NCBI GenBank assembly: GCA_000711775.1
Contig: ARYC01002457.1
Location: forward strand, 1-64,000
Length of the DNA stretch: 64,000 nt
Reading direction: 5' to 3'
Source: Oxytricha trifallax
Taxonomy: Eukaryota > Ciliophora > Spirotrichea > Sporadotrichida > Oxytrichidae
The notes below the pieces were generated by a model. That model was not told the origin of the DNA, searched no databases, and saw only the letters and a program-made list of their open reading frames with translations. Below are positions 1 to 11,685 of this stretch, piece by piece; the stretch's first letter is position 1, and every line of letters begins with the position of its first letter. A program made the position numbers and the translations under genes.

Positions 1-1125
1 TAACAAGCCTAAACTCTATCTTAAGCATGATAAGATAGATGGAAAATATTTTTGCCCTTATTGCAATAAGCAATATAATCATTCAAGGGATTTGAAAGTT
101 CACCTTTAAAACCATCATGGCAAGAAGTTTGAAGTCATAGATCCTGAGACTGGTGGGGTCTTCCTTCAAAAAAGAAAGCCAAGAGACCCTTTAGAATCTT
201 TGGAACAAAGATTTAAGAAAGAAAATAAGCTTATTAAAGCAGTGAGAAACCTTCCAGCTTCTGAGATAGTGAAAATCACTTTGAAGATACAAGCACTAAA
301 GCTTCCAATTTTAAATGTAATTGACCTTAATGATTGGAAGGAAAGTTATCTTATACTTGAGGACAAGTTTGAGAAAAAGGTAATAACTGATAAGCAGTTC
401 GCCTACAAGATTTATCCATTCAACTACTTTAAATGCGATGACAAGTATCAAATGGAATTTGTTAATGAGTACTAAGCTCTTACAAAAAGCAAGGGATAGA
501 CAGTGCAGATATATAATTAAGCTCGATGCAATACTGCTTGCTCAAGATCATGTTGCTTTTCGCCTACCTCTATATTAAATGGCATTATGAGACTACATTT
601 AAGATTGAAGGATTCCAAAGTAGCTACCTCTTATTCTTACAAATGTTTGTAAAGGCATAGAAGAGTTCCACAATTTAGGATATGTTCTTAGAGACTTGAA
701 GCCTGAGGATTTAATGCTTGACTTTTCACCTCTCAGAGTAGTAATAATTGATTTCAATAGATCATAAAGAGTAGAAGCTTCAGGACTTGGCAACGTTTAT
801 GGTACTCCTGGATATTTTCCAGAAAGGGTGGACTGGAGAGATGGTGATATTAAGTGGGATGTATGGGCTCTAGCAGCAATTATTGCTGAATGCGATATGC
901 AAAGAAATGATTACTATAGCTGTAAGAGAGAGAAAGATTCAAAGCAAGAGGATACAGCAATATCTAGACTAGAATAAGATAAAAGGTAAAATGAAAGATA
1001 TGGCTGAGCAGATTATCTTAAGACCAAACCACAGAGCAGAGCAAACAATAGACTAAATGATCAATTGGATAGGAGATATCAAATTTAGAAAATTAGCACA
1101 TGATGCCAAGGTATAGTTTGAGTGA
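1..1125 (+). pseudogene. TBE 57-kDa zinc finger/kinase gene, 5' truncated, frame broken
   Basis: With TAA/TAG read as Gln, one sees a C2H2 finger (CPYCNKQYNHSRDLKVH), a charged middle part, then a kinase-like C-lobe with RDLKPED, IDFNRS and GTPGYFPERVDWRDG. The kinase section is only reached by changing frame near 500-620, so the copy looks degenerate. The catalytic loop has D where PEN would normally give N. TGA at 1123-1125 ends the last frame just before the terminal repeat, as in the other copies. Confidence 0.75.
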
Positions 1126-1286
1126 ATAGTAAAAATAAAACTCCTCTAATACACACTACTAAACATTACATTTAAACATTAAACCCCTACATAAACCCTA
1201 TTAAAACCCTAATAAAGTATGCACTAATAGTCTACTTTTATCAATCAAAAACTCAATCAAACTACTGAAAGGGTTTTGGGGTTTTG
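1..1286 (+). mobile_element. TBE transposon, right-hand part (left end outside window)
   Basis: The right end reads as telomere-like G4T4 repeats ending in ...GGGGTTTTG at 1286, followed by ATT (1287-1289), the expected ANT target duplication. Inside it is the 3' part of the 57-kDa TBE gene. The subterminal sequence (about 1190-1270) differs from that of the elements at 31461 and 44684 but matches the ends at 2099, 9518 and 40768, so it belongs to a separate end subtype (called B here). The left end and the other two genes are not in the window. Confidence 0.85.
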
Positions 1287-1289
1287 ATT

Positions 1290-1510
1290 ATGATCTAGTA
1301 TGAACTACTTATTATTTCAATTAAGTTATCATTCTAAAGTTTGGGATTATAATGCTTCTTTGATATTATAAAAATAAAATATTATAATCTATAAATCAAG
1401 CTTTATCATTTAAGAGCCTCTAAGTGCAAAATAGGGTCTTCTTGACATCAATTGGTGCAATACAAAGTCTAAAAGTTTATAAATAGTAGAATGGTAAAAT
1501 TCAAACAAAC
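1290..1510. other. 3' flank of the minus-strand gene; nothing recognised
   Basis: AT-rich stretch between the TBE end and the stop codon (read on the minus strand) of the gene that follows. It is probably 3' untranslated sequence and/or the region where the macronuclear chromosome would be cut and capped, but no cutting or telomere-addition signal could be identified. Confidence 0.4.
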
Positions 1511-2098
1511 TCAATCATCTTAAACTTACAAGATCTTTTAATATTTGCTTTAGTTTAAAAGTCTATAGAAAATAGATTACTTAGTTAAGTTTATTTTTAT
1601 ATAATGATATGCTGTAATAAACGAAGTTTTTATATAATTATCCCAAACTAATTTTGGATTATAAAGGCCTACTATCAAAATGTCTGTCCATATTTTATTT
1701 TGTATAAGTTGAAGAATGTCATTTGATTAAAGTGCTGATGTGAATTGATATACTAAACTTTTAAAGAGATTTTCCATGCTTTCTGTAAACAGTAAATTAT
1801 GCTTCTAATTAAGCAATGAATAGAATATTTTCGTCTACTCTTGAAAACTTTAGCACTTACTTTTAATCAAATTCAAGATTAAAATGTCATAAAAATTTCT
1901 TAACTAATCATTGAATTTATAACAACTTTGATAGTAAGTTCTGATATTTTCTACCATAGTACGTGAAAAAATTATCATATTTAGATGGTTATAGATGATC
2001 TTATAGTATGACTCCAATAAAAGTACTTCATCATAACCTTAAATTCTTTCTTTGTAGAATATTTCAATTTCATCTCTCATGTGATTGGCTAGTTCATT
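1511..2098 (-). CDS. Unknown alpha-helical protein, C-terminal MDS (part 2 of last segment)
   Basis: The minus strand is open from the TBE junction at 2098 to TGA at 1511-1513 when TAA/TAG are Gln, giving about 195 residues. It starts with ELANHMRDEIEIFYKER and ends ILQVQDD. Composition is typical of a soluble helical protein, rich in I, L, N, K and Y. I do not recognise a family. It continues in frame, after removal of the composite transposon 2099-9518 and one ATT/AAT, with the segment 9519-9807 (junction residues T-S-N-E-L-A). This is the 3' end of the gene whose upstream pieces lie at 9519-15360. Confidence 0.7.
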
Positions 2099-2467
2099 CA
2101 AAACCCCTGAAGTTGTTTGATTTTTTTTTATTGATAAATTTCTCTATTGGAGCATACTTTTTTAGGTTTTAAAAATAGTTTATGTAAGGGTTTAATGTAT
2201 AAATATTAGCAATTTAATTGTGTAGAACAGGCGAGTTTAATATATTTCACACAAGCATAAGCTAAAAGTCATGTGGCAGTTCTCTGAATTTTATCTTTTT
2301 AAGCTGATGTTTGATTGTATCTATTTTTACTTAATTCTATTAGCTAGCTTGGCTTGATGATAGTTGAGTATGAAGGTTCTTTTAGGCCTCCATTAATCAT
2401 TTATTTATCTAAACATAGTTTGATTCTTTGTTTAGAATTTCTCTCATTCTTGCAGCTAAAGTAATCG

Positions 2468-2531
2468 TTTATAATTATTATTATAATTATTATTATTATT
2501 ATAATTATTATTATTATTATTATTATTATTA
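2468..2531. repeat. (ATT)n microsatellite inside old TBE kinase remnant
   Basis: Roughly 60 bp of imperfect ATT/ATA trinucleotides. In intact copies the same place of the kinase gene encodes the short run A-A-I-I-I before E-C-D, which already contains ATT-like codons in reverse; the repeat seems to have expanded from that seed after the gene died. Confidence 0.7.
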
Positions 2532-3955
2532 CTGCGAGAGCCCAGATATCCCAATCAAAACCCTGAAACATCTTAGTGAGGTTTATAAGTGCTTTGATTT
2601 GTAGGGTATAGTTGGGGTTAGTAGAGAAAACGGAAGGTTTATGCGAATTTAATGAATATTTAAAGACAATTATTGTACTTAATTCAAAGAAATTTTATCT
2701 GCTTATCTTTGTGATACCCTTGAATCTAGCAGTCTTTAGTTGTTCTTGAATATCATCTTATGATTTTCTTGGATATGCCTGAGTTTTGCAATGATCATTT
2801 CAACTATCTTCTTAATTTCATTGCAGATTTCATCTTGTTTAATATATTAAGCATCCAAAATAATTGATTATTTCTCATGTTTTGTTCCTAAGTATGACAT
2901 ACTTTCCATATAGCACTCTAAAATATTTTTAGCTATGGCCCAAACATCCCATTAAACAGAGCAATTTGTCGATTTTTCTCTTATCGGGAAATATCTTTGA
3001 GCGCCTAAAATCTTTCCTAAAGTCACTATCTCTCGTCTTATTTCTCTGTTGAGATCTATAACTACTACTTCTAAAGTACAGAGACTTATCTTTACATTTT
3101 CTAGATTCTATGAAAATACCCTAGTTCATGGAGATTTTTCACACCCTTAGAGATAATCTCTTTGAGTCATTGTCAAAATCTCGAGTCTAAAAGCAATATA
3201 ATCATGACTAATTATAACTCTGCCTAGCTTGGCCCAGTTCCCGCAATATCTTTTCTAAGCCACTCTCAGTACTATGTATTTATTTGCAAACTCATTTGGA
3301 TATTGCTCGTTCTTAATGAGATACTTGAATGGATATATCTTGTAAGCGAATTCATCAACAACTACAAGTTTTACCTTGTTAAGAAATATCAATATTCAAA
3401 TAGTCCTCAGTAAAGCTGCTTATTTCGATATTATTTAATCAGGTATACATATTTCTCTCTTATAAACATGCTATATACATACCATTTGGTTTGTTCATTG
3501 TTTCAAATCGTTCCTGCTTCTTGAGCTTTTCATGCTATTCTCTTTGAGACTCAAAGAGTATTTGATTTCTCTTTGCTGGTACTAGTTTTTGAGTCTCTAC
3601 ATCTTAAATCAAGAAGTCACTAATGTGATGCATTTGGATATGCCTCTTTCTTTGTCTGAGTGAGCATAAGACTTCATGCATGTTGTACACTTATACTTAA
3701 CATCTTGTTTTATAATGCTTAAAGTAGATCTTAGATCTAACAGGTGTATCTCTTTAATGTGCCTCTTCATACTAGACTCAGTTGATAAGAAATTTTAGCA
3801 GTTTTCACATTAAATATTTTTAATTTTTTTATCCTCAACTAATTCAACTTATGTTTAAACTCCCATCTCTACACTCAAAACCCCAAAACCCTTAATGAGG
3901 TTTATAAGTGCTTTGATTTTTAGGGAATTTGTTAGGGGTTGGGGTTATTAATTAA

Positions 3956-5019
3956 ATGCGAGACTAAATAGCAAGCTTTTGGGGTCTATTTATGATGAAG
4001 AGTATATAGATTTAGTGTTTAAACTGCATTATGGCTGTGATGTATACAGTGAATAAGTCAAACCAGTACTGAACTATAAGTCTATTGCACTGCTCTTAAA
4101 GCGAAGTCCATCAACTGATCGATCCCACTGCCTTAAAGCAGTATAACTAAAGCAATAATAGCTGAATTCTAAGCCTAAGAGGCAGTCAAAGTTTCTATAG
4201 AAGCATATTGACTATCTTATTAATGAGAAAACTTTAAAGTATTGTGCTCACTTTTCTTAGACCAACGAGCTACTATGTTTCATCGCCGATTCCCTGAGTT
4301 GAAGATCTCTGCATAGTCTATAGTCAAACATCTATAAACGAAATGGTATCTCTTACAAACATGTGAATCGTATCAAGAGAGTGATTGATTTCACCCTGCC
4401 ATTTTACAACAACAACTTAAATTATATTTATAATTAAATGCAGAGAGCTCTATTGAATAATATTAAGTTTATTCATGCTGACGAGGCTGTGTTTACCTTC
4501 AACACTTTCATCTAGAAATCTTGGTATAAGAAGCATAGTAATATAGAGGTATATGACTAAAATGTCAAGGTATAAACAATGGCAATTCTTGGAGGAATCA
4601 GCGAGGATGCTGGTTTAGAAACTTATGTTATTCATCCTCGCTCTATTAAGACAGAGCAGTATATTAAGTTCTTAGAGCAGCTGAGAGAGAAGTACCCTGA
4701 ATAAGAGATTATACTATTCGTTGATAATCTTTCAGTTCATAAGACAAAAGAAACAAGGAAGAGTTATGAACAACTAAGAATAACACCAGTGTTCAACGTG
4801 CCTTACAGTCCATAGTTTAATGGAATTGAATTCTACTGGGGTATACTAAAAGGTCATTATAAGAAACTGCTGCTATACCATCTAATGCATGACCTACCTA
4901 TCGATACAGTAGACTTTATTAAAAGCTCAGCGAAGAGAGTAGATAATTAGTTGGCTTAAAAGTGTGCTAAAGAAGTGAGAGTGAATGTATATAAATAAGC
5001 TTTGTTGTTAAGTTAATGA
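3956..5019 (+). pseudogene. TBE 42-kDa DDE transposase, inner element (frameshifted)
   Basis: Homologous throughout to the better copy at 34412-35476. Catalytic blocks of an IS630/Tc1-mariner-type DDE enzyme are visible: FIHADEAVF, ILFVDNLSVHKTK and YSPQFNGIEFYW. ATG at 3956 is the aligned start, but the frame shifts near 3980 (extra G in a G run) and again near 4260, so as written it does not give one protein. TGA at 5017-5019. It lies convergent with the 22-kDa gene. Confidence 0.8.
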
Positions 5020-5028
5020 ATATATAAG

Positions 5029-5819
5029 TCACATTTTAAATTCTTTAGAGGGAGCTGGCTTCTCTTTCTTTTCTTCTACTTCTTGCTTCCCTCCTCCTAA
5101 GTTTCTTCTCTTGCTGCCAGCTCCAGCATCTATGTTCATTGACTCTGGAGGCTAAATATTTGAATAAAGTCTCTTGCTAACTTCATACTTTGTCTGCGAC
5201 TTTCGCTCTCTGTGAAGCTTGCTCTATTCCTTCATCAAGAAGATGCCAGTTCCAGATTTTTCTAAAGAGTTAAGCTACAAATCTTACTTGAAATATAAGG
5301 GTGCTTCTGCAGCTCTGATAGCCAGCTTTCACTTATCTTGATCCCTTGTTTGTCCTTATCTTCTGAAGAGATGCTGTACCTTTTCTTATGAGATGCTTGA
5401 ATAATTTCTTTCAAGTAATCACCTTTGACTGTTGCAAGCATGCCAAAGAAATAGTTTCTTTCAGGTAGTTTATTTGACAACTACTTCTTAGTAGGCAGGT
5501 ACTGCGAAACCTCTGTGTCGTTCATAGCATCATCATATAAGTTAGTCACTGAAATCTCTGGATAGTTTGGAATCTCTGTAAACTTTACATCTTAAGTTTT
5601 TAATGCTTTCTTCTCTTCGCAGAGTATGGCTCTTAAAAATGAAATTTTAGTACCTTCCATCGTAGGCAGGAACAGACCAACTACATAATCAAGCTTAACT
5701 ACTATAAGTTCATTACCTTGCTGCACCAGGTAACGATGCAAATCCTCCTTGCTTCTAAATCATTGAATCAATTCTTGTGCTTGCACTCTTTTCTTTGCAT
5801 CATTCATTATTGACTCCAT
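5029..5819 (-). pseudogene. TBE 22-kDa gene, inner element; contains the 26-nt candidate intron
   Basis: Aligned start at 5819. A TGA appears at about codon 20 where the other copies have AGA (context I-Q-stop-F-R-S-K-E), so this copy is probably dead. The interval is 791 nt, not a multiple of three; removing the GT...AG stretch at 5262-5287 (26 nt, starts GTAAG, ends TTTAG) gives 765 nt and joins S-K to K-S-G-T-G-I-F-L-M-K-E. The protein has no recognised domain; its C-terminal part is Lys/Glu-rich. Confidence 0.75.
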
Positions 5820-6552
5820 CTTGTCTACAGATCTAAGAAATGATATTCAAATTTAAGTTTATTGATTTCAATTATATACCTCTGTAAAACTTACTATTAA
5901 ATATGGGCATCCTATAGGAGGTCAACCTCTAAGAAGGATATGGAGAAGGTTTAGAGAACTGGTTTCAAACTTGAGAGATTGATATCAATTTCTACTGTTA
6001 TAGTTCCATATTTTTAAATTTAAATTGGTACATCTTAATTAGGAGCAGTTCCTAAAATACTAGTACTTAATTAGGAGCATTAATTAAAGCTAGTAATTAA
6101 TTAGGAGCACCCTAATTTTAATAATAAAACACAAAATACCTCCTAAAGCAGTACGTACTTAATTAGGTGCACCTCCTAAATCGTTACGTGCTGTAATCAA
6201 CTTATTATTGATAGTAAAATGGTTACTTTCTAATCCATATATTGAGCTGGTTCCTCTCTTAGAGCTCATTTTTCTTCGCTAATACTCTAAAACTTTCCCT
6301 TCAAAGTTAAAGGGCTGCAAAGCTCTCTTATGAGCTCTGAGTTATAGATGCAGTTTTATAATTTTAAATTCAAATTTAAATATGAGCGCTAACATTTTTA
6401 GAAAAACAACAGCACTTCCATCAAACTAAATAAGACTTACCTTTGGCGTCAATATAAAGTGTGATAGCTGCGAGATGAACTCTCATAAAGAACTACCAGA
6501 GCTATCACTTGAGGTCTATGTTTTTAAAATAAAAATTAATAATAGAAAATAA

Positions 6553-7812
6553 ATGGCAAACAAGTGCGTGGGAGACAGAGATGAGGAGAAAGGTATAAAT
6601 GAAATTCCTATACAAACTGAAGAAGCTGAAGACTATTTTTTTAGCTATGTGAGAGAGATTTTGCTCATAAATCAAGCTGGTACAGACATATGAAGGTTCA
6701 TAAGGAAGCTAAACCTACTGTATACTTAAAGCATGACAAAGTTGATGGATAGTATGATTGCTTTGAGTGCCATAAGCAGTACTCTCATACAAGAGACTTA
6801 AAGAAGCATCTATTAAAAGCTCACAAGAAAGATATAGAAGTTGAAGATTAAGACACTCAACTGAAGTTGCTCAACAAAAGAAAAGCAAGGGAGCCTCTTT
6901 AAGTTGCTGAGCTTTAACAAGCAAGCGAATCAGAGTATGTGAGGATTGCACGCAACCAACTGACCTCTGAAATAACAAAAATTATGATCAAGATTCAATA
7001 CAAGAAAATACCGGTTCTTGCTTAAATTGACCTAGAAACCTCTCTTTAAAGCTACCTAATATTAGAAGACTCCTTTGATAAGAAAGTTATCAATGATCAT
7101 CAATACGCATACAAGGTGTATCCCTTAAATTATCTCTTAAGTGATGATAAATATTAGATGGAGTTTACAAATGAGTATCAAGTACTCACTCAAGCAAAGT
7201 TTAAAGAGTGCAGTTACTTAATCAATCTAGATGCTGTTCTCCTTGCCAAGGATTATATTGCTTTCAGACTCCCACTCTATGAAATCACCCTAAGAGATTT
7301 CATAACAGATCAAAGGAATCATAAATAACTTGGATAAATAGCAACTCAGACCATATAAGGTATTAAAGAGCTTCACAAGTTAGGCTTTGTTCACAGAGAT
7401 CTCAAGCCTGAGAATATAATGTTGAACTTTTCTCCAGTAAGAGTAGCAATAATAGATTTCAACAGAGCCTAAAGAGTGGAAGTATCTAGTCTTGGAACTG
7501 TAATGGGAACGCAAGGTTACTATCCAGAGAGAGAAGACTGGAGAGATGGAGACTTACAGTGGGATGTGTGGGCTTTAGCAGCAATAATAATAGAGTGCGA
7601 TATGTCTCGCAACGATTACTACTCTACAAGTTGCGAGAAGGATGCAAGGCAAAGAATAAAGCAATTTATTGACAAAACAAGAGTGTCTCAATCAATTAAG
7701 CAAATGGCAGAGTCAATAATAATAAAACCAAACTCAAGATCAGATAGAGTTTTGGTTAAGTAAGATAAACTTCAAACCTCTCCCACATGATCCAAAAGTG
7801 CATTTTGAGTGA
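6553..7812 (+). pseudogene. TBE 57-kDa zinc finger/kinase gene, inner element
   Basis: ATG at 6553-6555 aligns in position with the start of other copies but the N-terminus is diverged and shorter. A C2H2 finger (CFECHKQYSHTRDLKKH) and kinase motifs HRDLKPEN, IDFNRA and GYYPEREDWRDGD are readable. A frame change near 7762 is needed to reach the conserved tail ending F-E-stop at 7810-7812. DFN replaces the usual DFG, as in the other TBE copies. Confidence 0.75.
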
Positions 7813-8646
7813 TTAAATTAAATAAATTTACTATAAATTTCAATCATTAAAATCTATTAATAACCCCAACCCCTAACAAATTCCCTACAATTCAAAGCAC
7901 TTATAAACCTCATTAAGTGGTTTTGGGGTTTTGACTCTACTATTTGTTTTAAACTTTAATTTTAATGACCTTAGCTTCAAATTTTAGAGCTCTTAATTCA
8001 ACCTCCTTTTCATTATAAATATCTTCTGGTATCTTGGATTAGCCAAAGTTAAGCAATTATTAACCTGTTCTAAGAGAAACTGCCTTACGATTTAAGTTAG
8101 CCGCCATGTTTTTTTTTCAAATTTAAATTAATATTATTAATAAGTATTAACTTCCATCACTTAAGTACAGTTGAACATGAGTTTATCCTGTAGCAATAAT
8201 GGTTGATTCTTAGGTGTTAGACATCATATTTATACTTAGTTTATAACTATAAATTTTCTAATTTTATGCTTAATATTTTTAATTTTGGTACCAACTGAGA
8301 ATAAATTCAGGTTGGTACTGGTACCAATTAGGTTTTGAACCATTTTGGAACTTTTCCATTAAAAACTCATTAGTTTATAACTAGGTACTAATTAAGTTTT
8401 GGTACTATTAAATTGGTACCAATTAAATTTAAACGGATTTAGTACTAGTACTAATTTAATAGAACTAAATTGATAAAAATGGAGCTCCATCTCAAAAGTT
8501 TGTAACAACTTCTAAGAGCTTTTCCACGTATCCTTACCAGTTGACCTCCTATAAGATGCCAATATTTAAAAGTATGTTTTTAAACAGTAGGTTCCAGAAC
8601 TCTATATATTAAAATTTGAAATTCATTAACAGGAGAAGGAACAAAG

Positions 8647-9275
8647 ATGGAATCCATTAGTACTGTAATTAAGAGGGTTGAAGCTCAAGAAGTGATCTCA
8701 AGATTTAGAAGCAAGGAAGATTTATACCGATCGATATCTTTCTTAACATTGTTATATTATAATGTATATCTAAAAAAATTCTCTAGTTTGTTTATTGCTC
8801 CCAACCATGGAAGGAACACAAATAAATCATTTTTAAAAGTTTAAATATGTGATGAATAGAAAGCCTATAAAAAATTGAGATTAAGTTGATAGAGATTCCA
8901 AAAAACCAAGAGATCTTTGTCACCAATCTCTACAAAGATGCAATAAAAGATGAAAAGTTTGTAGTATATCTTTGTACCAAGAAACAACTCTTTTTACAAT
9001 CTTACAGAAAGAAGTTTCTTCTTTGGTGTCTTGGTACTTTAAGAAAGAGTTATCTCAGGGAGATCATTGAAGAAGCTCGCAAGAAACACAATTCAATTCT
9101 CCTGAAGATTAAATAAGCAAGGCATACTAATTAGCGAGAGCTGGCTCGCTGAGCTTAAGAAGTTATTCATAATGAAAGAGCATGCAAAGGTTCATAGAGA
9201 AATAAAGTCGCAAACAATTCATGAGGTGAGCAATAGGCTTTATAAGATGTCTAAAAACCAGATGATATGAACATA
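8647..9275 (+). pseudogene. TBE 22-kDa gene of middle element, degraded
   Basis: ATG at 8647 begins M-E-S-I-S-T, identical to intact copies, and R-F-R-S-K-E-D-L-Y-R follows. After about 35 codons the frame breaks. Later blocks (8886-9110) again match (VTNLYKDAIKDEKFVVYL), and the region around the candidate intron is deleted (KKLFIMKEHAK). No full protein can be read. Confidence 0.7.
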
Positions 9276-9518
9276 GATGCAGGAGCTTTATGAAGTATCT
9301 TTGCTATAAATGTGTAATAAAGAACAGGTTTGAATTTATCATTGCATCTATAACGCAACTAAAAAAAACAAATTTTTATTCTCATTGTCATAAAATCATC
9401 CCAAATCTCACTTAAATTACTTATATTTAAACATTAAACCCCAAATAAAACCCTAATAAAGTATGCGCTAATAGTCTACTTTTATCAATCAAACAACTTC
9501 AAGGATTTTGGGGTTTCG

Positions 9519-9807
9519 ATTAGAGGTTTTTAAAATAGTTTAAGCATAAACTATCTTTTTCTCTAAAATTATTTGCATTATTTTAACATAGTCATTCATT
9601 GTGACAACAGTCGAGATGTTTTAAATTTTCTCGATTAATATGTTTCTAACTTTGTCGAAGTCATCTTTATTTTTGAACTATGTGACCATCTCAATGACCA
9701 TTTCAATTGACAGTAAGTCGGGATTATCTCTCATAGCATTTATGATATTTTATTGATATTTGAAAAAATTGTGATTAGCTAGTTCTAAAATATCAGCTTT
9801 AAGCATA
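9519..9807 (-). CDS. Unknown alpha-helical protein, last MDS (part 1)
   Basis: On the minus strand the frame opens after a TGA just upstream of 9807 with M-L-K-A-D-I-L-E-L-A-N-H and runs to the transposon junction at 9519 (…Q-T-I-L-K-T-S-N). It continues in frame into 2098-1511 after removal of the composite TBE. ELANH occurs in both halves, 90 residues apart, hinting at an internal helical repeat. The M may be a start codon of a separate gene or simply fall near an MDS boundary; the segments upstream have the same strand and composition, so I favour one gene. Confidence 0.65.
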
Positions 9808-11075
9808 TTCAGTCAAAATAGTGATAAAATCGTTAATATAATAATGCTTAAATATAAAGAAATATATATATTATACATAATTTAAACTTTTTTAAAAATA
9901 TTTATTAGGAATTAGCTTGAATAAAAATATAATTATATATAATTGTGAATAAATTATTAATACTTATTTATTTTTGCTACTTTACCCTAAAATATATATA
10001 AATTTATATTTCATGTTTTTATCTTTAAGCATGTTTATTAATTTCAAATAATAGAAATAAAGTTAAATTTTAATCAATGTTTATTTTCATTTTAATCTAA
10101 GTAAAATAATGAATAATTTTTAATAATAAGCTAATAAAAAGTATCAAATCTTAAAAATTTATAAATTTCTATGTATAAAATATACTAATTAATAAACTAA
10201 GAAAACAGTGAGTAAATTACATTTAATATTAACAAAAAAGTATTTAGATAAATAAAAGAAATCTTTCATAAATTTAAAATATAAATCAGTATTATAAATA
10301 ATAAATATAATAAAAATGAGCGCAAGGAGTAAAAATATAATATTTACTACTTGCGACCATTAAAAATATAATAATATAAAAATCAAGTAAATTTATTAAA
10401 AATAATTTTAATGATTTCCGAAAATGATTTATTTATAATTTACTTTTATTTTAAGAATTATTACATCTACTATTTTTTTACTATTTTGGCTGATTCTTTA
10501 AAAATGCCTTTTTAAGAATATATTCTATATTTTTAGAGAGCCATTTTTAGTAATCATATGTCGATTATTTAAATTCTAATCTCTTAGCCTACTAAAATTA
10601 AGTTTCAAGTTATTTCTAATCAATCTAATTTGCAACATTTTCACTTATTAGAATAAAGTTTCGAGGGTATTCGCATAAGCTTAAAAGAAATTAAGATAGA
10701 TCTTTTGCATAGTCATTTTATAAATTTAAAAAAAATTAGAGATCTTAAAAATATAACATTATATTTTATTATATTATGAGATATTCGTAGTTATCATGAG
10801 ATTATAGCAAGTTGTAATATATGTAATTTTTATTACATGTTTAATTCTCTAAATTCAATTTTTTTCAATAGTGATTTATTTTTAATTTTATGTTAAAATA
10901 TATATGCAATATCATGAAACTTTAGAATGTCTACTATTTCTTAATATAAAATCAATAAAGCCATTTATTTAACCGATTAATTTTCTTGTATAAAATATAT
11001 TTTCATCTTAATTATAGATTCACAAATAATTTTAATTGATAATCTTAAATTAAATATAAATTTATTTGTATTTAA
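9808..11075. other. AT-rich spacer, probable IES
   Basis: About 1.3 kb of very AT-rich sequence with stops in all frames and no TBE similarity. It separates two coding segments of the same gene, as a long IES would. The exact pointer could not be fixed with matching reading phase. Confidence 0.5.
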
Positions 11076-11685
11076 TCCGCTAAATTTTTAAATTCTATTA
11101 ATTTAAGTTGCAATTTATTAGCTCCTCCACTTAATGCGAAATAAACTTATTTAAGCTAAAAATTAAGTTTTCCTTTTATTTTAAACCCGAAATATTTTTC
11201 TTGAGTTACCCATAGCTACCAATATTTTCTTTTAAATAAAAAATGCCAACAATAGGATTAATGAGTATTATATCTTATAAGCCTATCTCTACGTACTTTA
11301 GCTTTTGTTCTTTAGTTTTATTCAAAGCCAAATAAATCTGTCTAAATTCTGTATGAAGCTGAATATCCTGCATAATCTCCAAATAAAAAAATCTTTCTAA
11401 TTAGGTTCTGTCATAACATAATATTAATTCATTGCAGCTTTTAAACATACCAATCATTGAAATTATGTAAGATAATGATGATCCAGTTTTGAATTCTTAA
11501 AGCCATTTGTCAGCATGTTCTTTGAATTCATAAATCTATTTGTTCTTAGTATGAATTAACTCCTGAAAGAACAGAAGTTATTTCAAAACAAAAAGACTTG
11601 AGTGATTGTCTTTTAAACTTTGTTGGTATACTTTCATCATCATTAAGTAATAGTTTGATAAAACAGTATTCATATTCTGTTTATT
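11076..11685 (-). CDS. Unknown alpha-helical protein, middle MDS
   Basis: Open minus-strand frame of about 200 codons, from N-K-Q-N-M-N-T-V-L-S at the upstream edge through YYLMMMKVYQQSLKDNHSS, EFKEHADKWLQEFKTGSS and FRQIYLALNKTKEQKLKY. Its 3' part after about 11200 is more AT-rich and the real MDS end may be earlier. Upstream edge: the 6-bp repeat AATAAA (minus strand; TTTATT at 11680-11685) also occurs at 12059-12064 in the same codon phase, joining F-R-Y-N-K to Q-N-M-N-T. No domain recognised. Confidence 0.65.

Larger units (their letters stand above)
3876..7933 (+). mobile_element. Inner TBE, nearly complete, 4058 bp, TSD ACT
   Basis: Starts CAAAACCCCAAAACCC at 3876, ends GGGGTTTTG at 7933, flanked by ACT at 3873-3875 and 7934-7936. 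Gene order is 42-kDa (+), 22-kDa (-), 57-kDa (+), the canonical TBE layout. Its inverted terminal repeats (TTAATGAGG, then TAGGGAATTTGTTAGGGG) differ from those of the elements at 31461 and 44684, so this is a third subtype. The target was the 57-kDa gene of the middle TBE, and the interrupted sequence matches the uninterrupted homologue near 32870. Confidence 0.92.
2684..8107 (-). pseudogene. TBE 57-kDa gene of middle element, split by inner TBE
   Basis: Start codon complement at 8105-8107 (M-A-A-N-L-N-R-K-A as in the intact copy at 33048). The N-terminal part runs 8107-7934, is cut by the inner element 3876-7933 with ACT on both sides, and continues from 3875 down to about 2684. Zinc finger and kinase parts can be aligned to the intact copy at 31600-33048, but several frame changes and TGA codons are present, so it is dead. 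Confidence 0.7.
2556..9290. mobile_element. Middle TBE (subtype A), right end lost
   Basis: Left end CAAAACCCTGAAACATC starts at 2556 after AAT (2553-2555), followed by subtype-A subterminal sequence. It carries the 57-kDa gene on the minus strand (split by the inner TBE) and the 22-kDa gene on the plus strand (8647 on). The 42-kDa gene and the right end are missing: sequence similarity stops near 9290, and subtype-B end sequence is reached by about 9420, so a deletion removed the right part of this element together with most of the outer one. Confidence 0.7.
2099..9518. mobile_element. Outer TBE (subtype B) carrying two further TBEs, one inside the other
   Basis: The left end CAAAACCCCTGAAG starts at 2099 after ATT (2096-2098); the right end GGGGTTTCG stops at 9518 before ATT (9519-9521). 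Both ends have the subtype-B subterminal sequence. Only about 450 bp of the left part and about 170 bp of the right part of this oldest element survive. Its 57-kDa kinase remnant (minus strand, up to 2552, still showing the motif corresponding to CPDIP/WDVWA in reverse) was hit by a second TBE at 2556. Removal of 2099-9518 plus one ATT restores an open frame in the host gene. Confidence 0.8.

Noticed and set aside
3876-3900. Chromosome end (true telomere)
   Set aside because: The C4A4 repeats here and at the other TBE ends are short, internal, paired as inverted repeats and flanked by ANT duplications.
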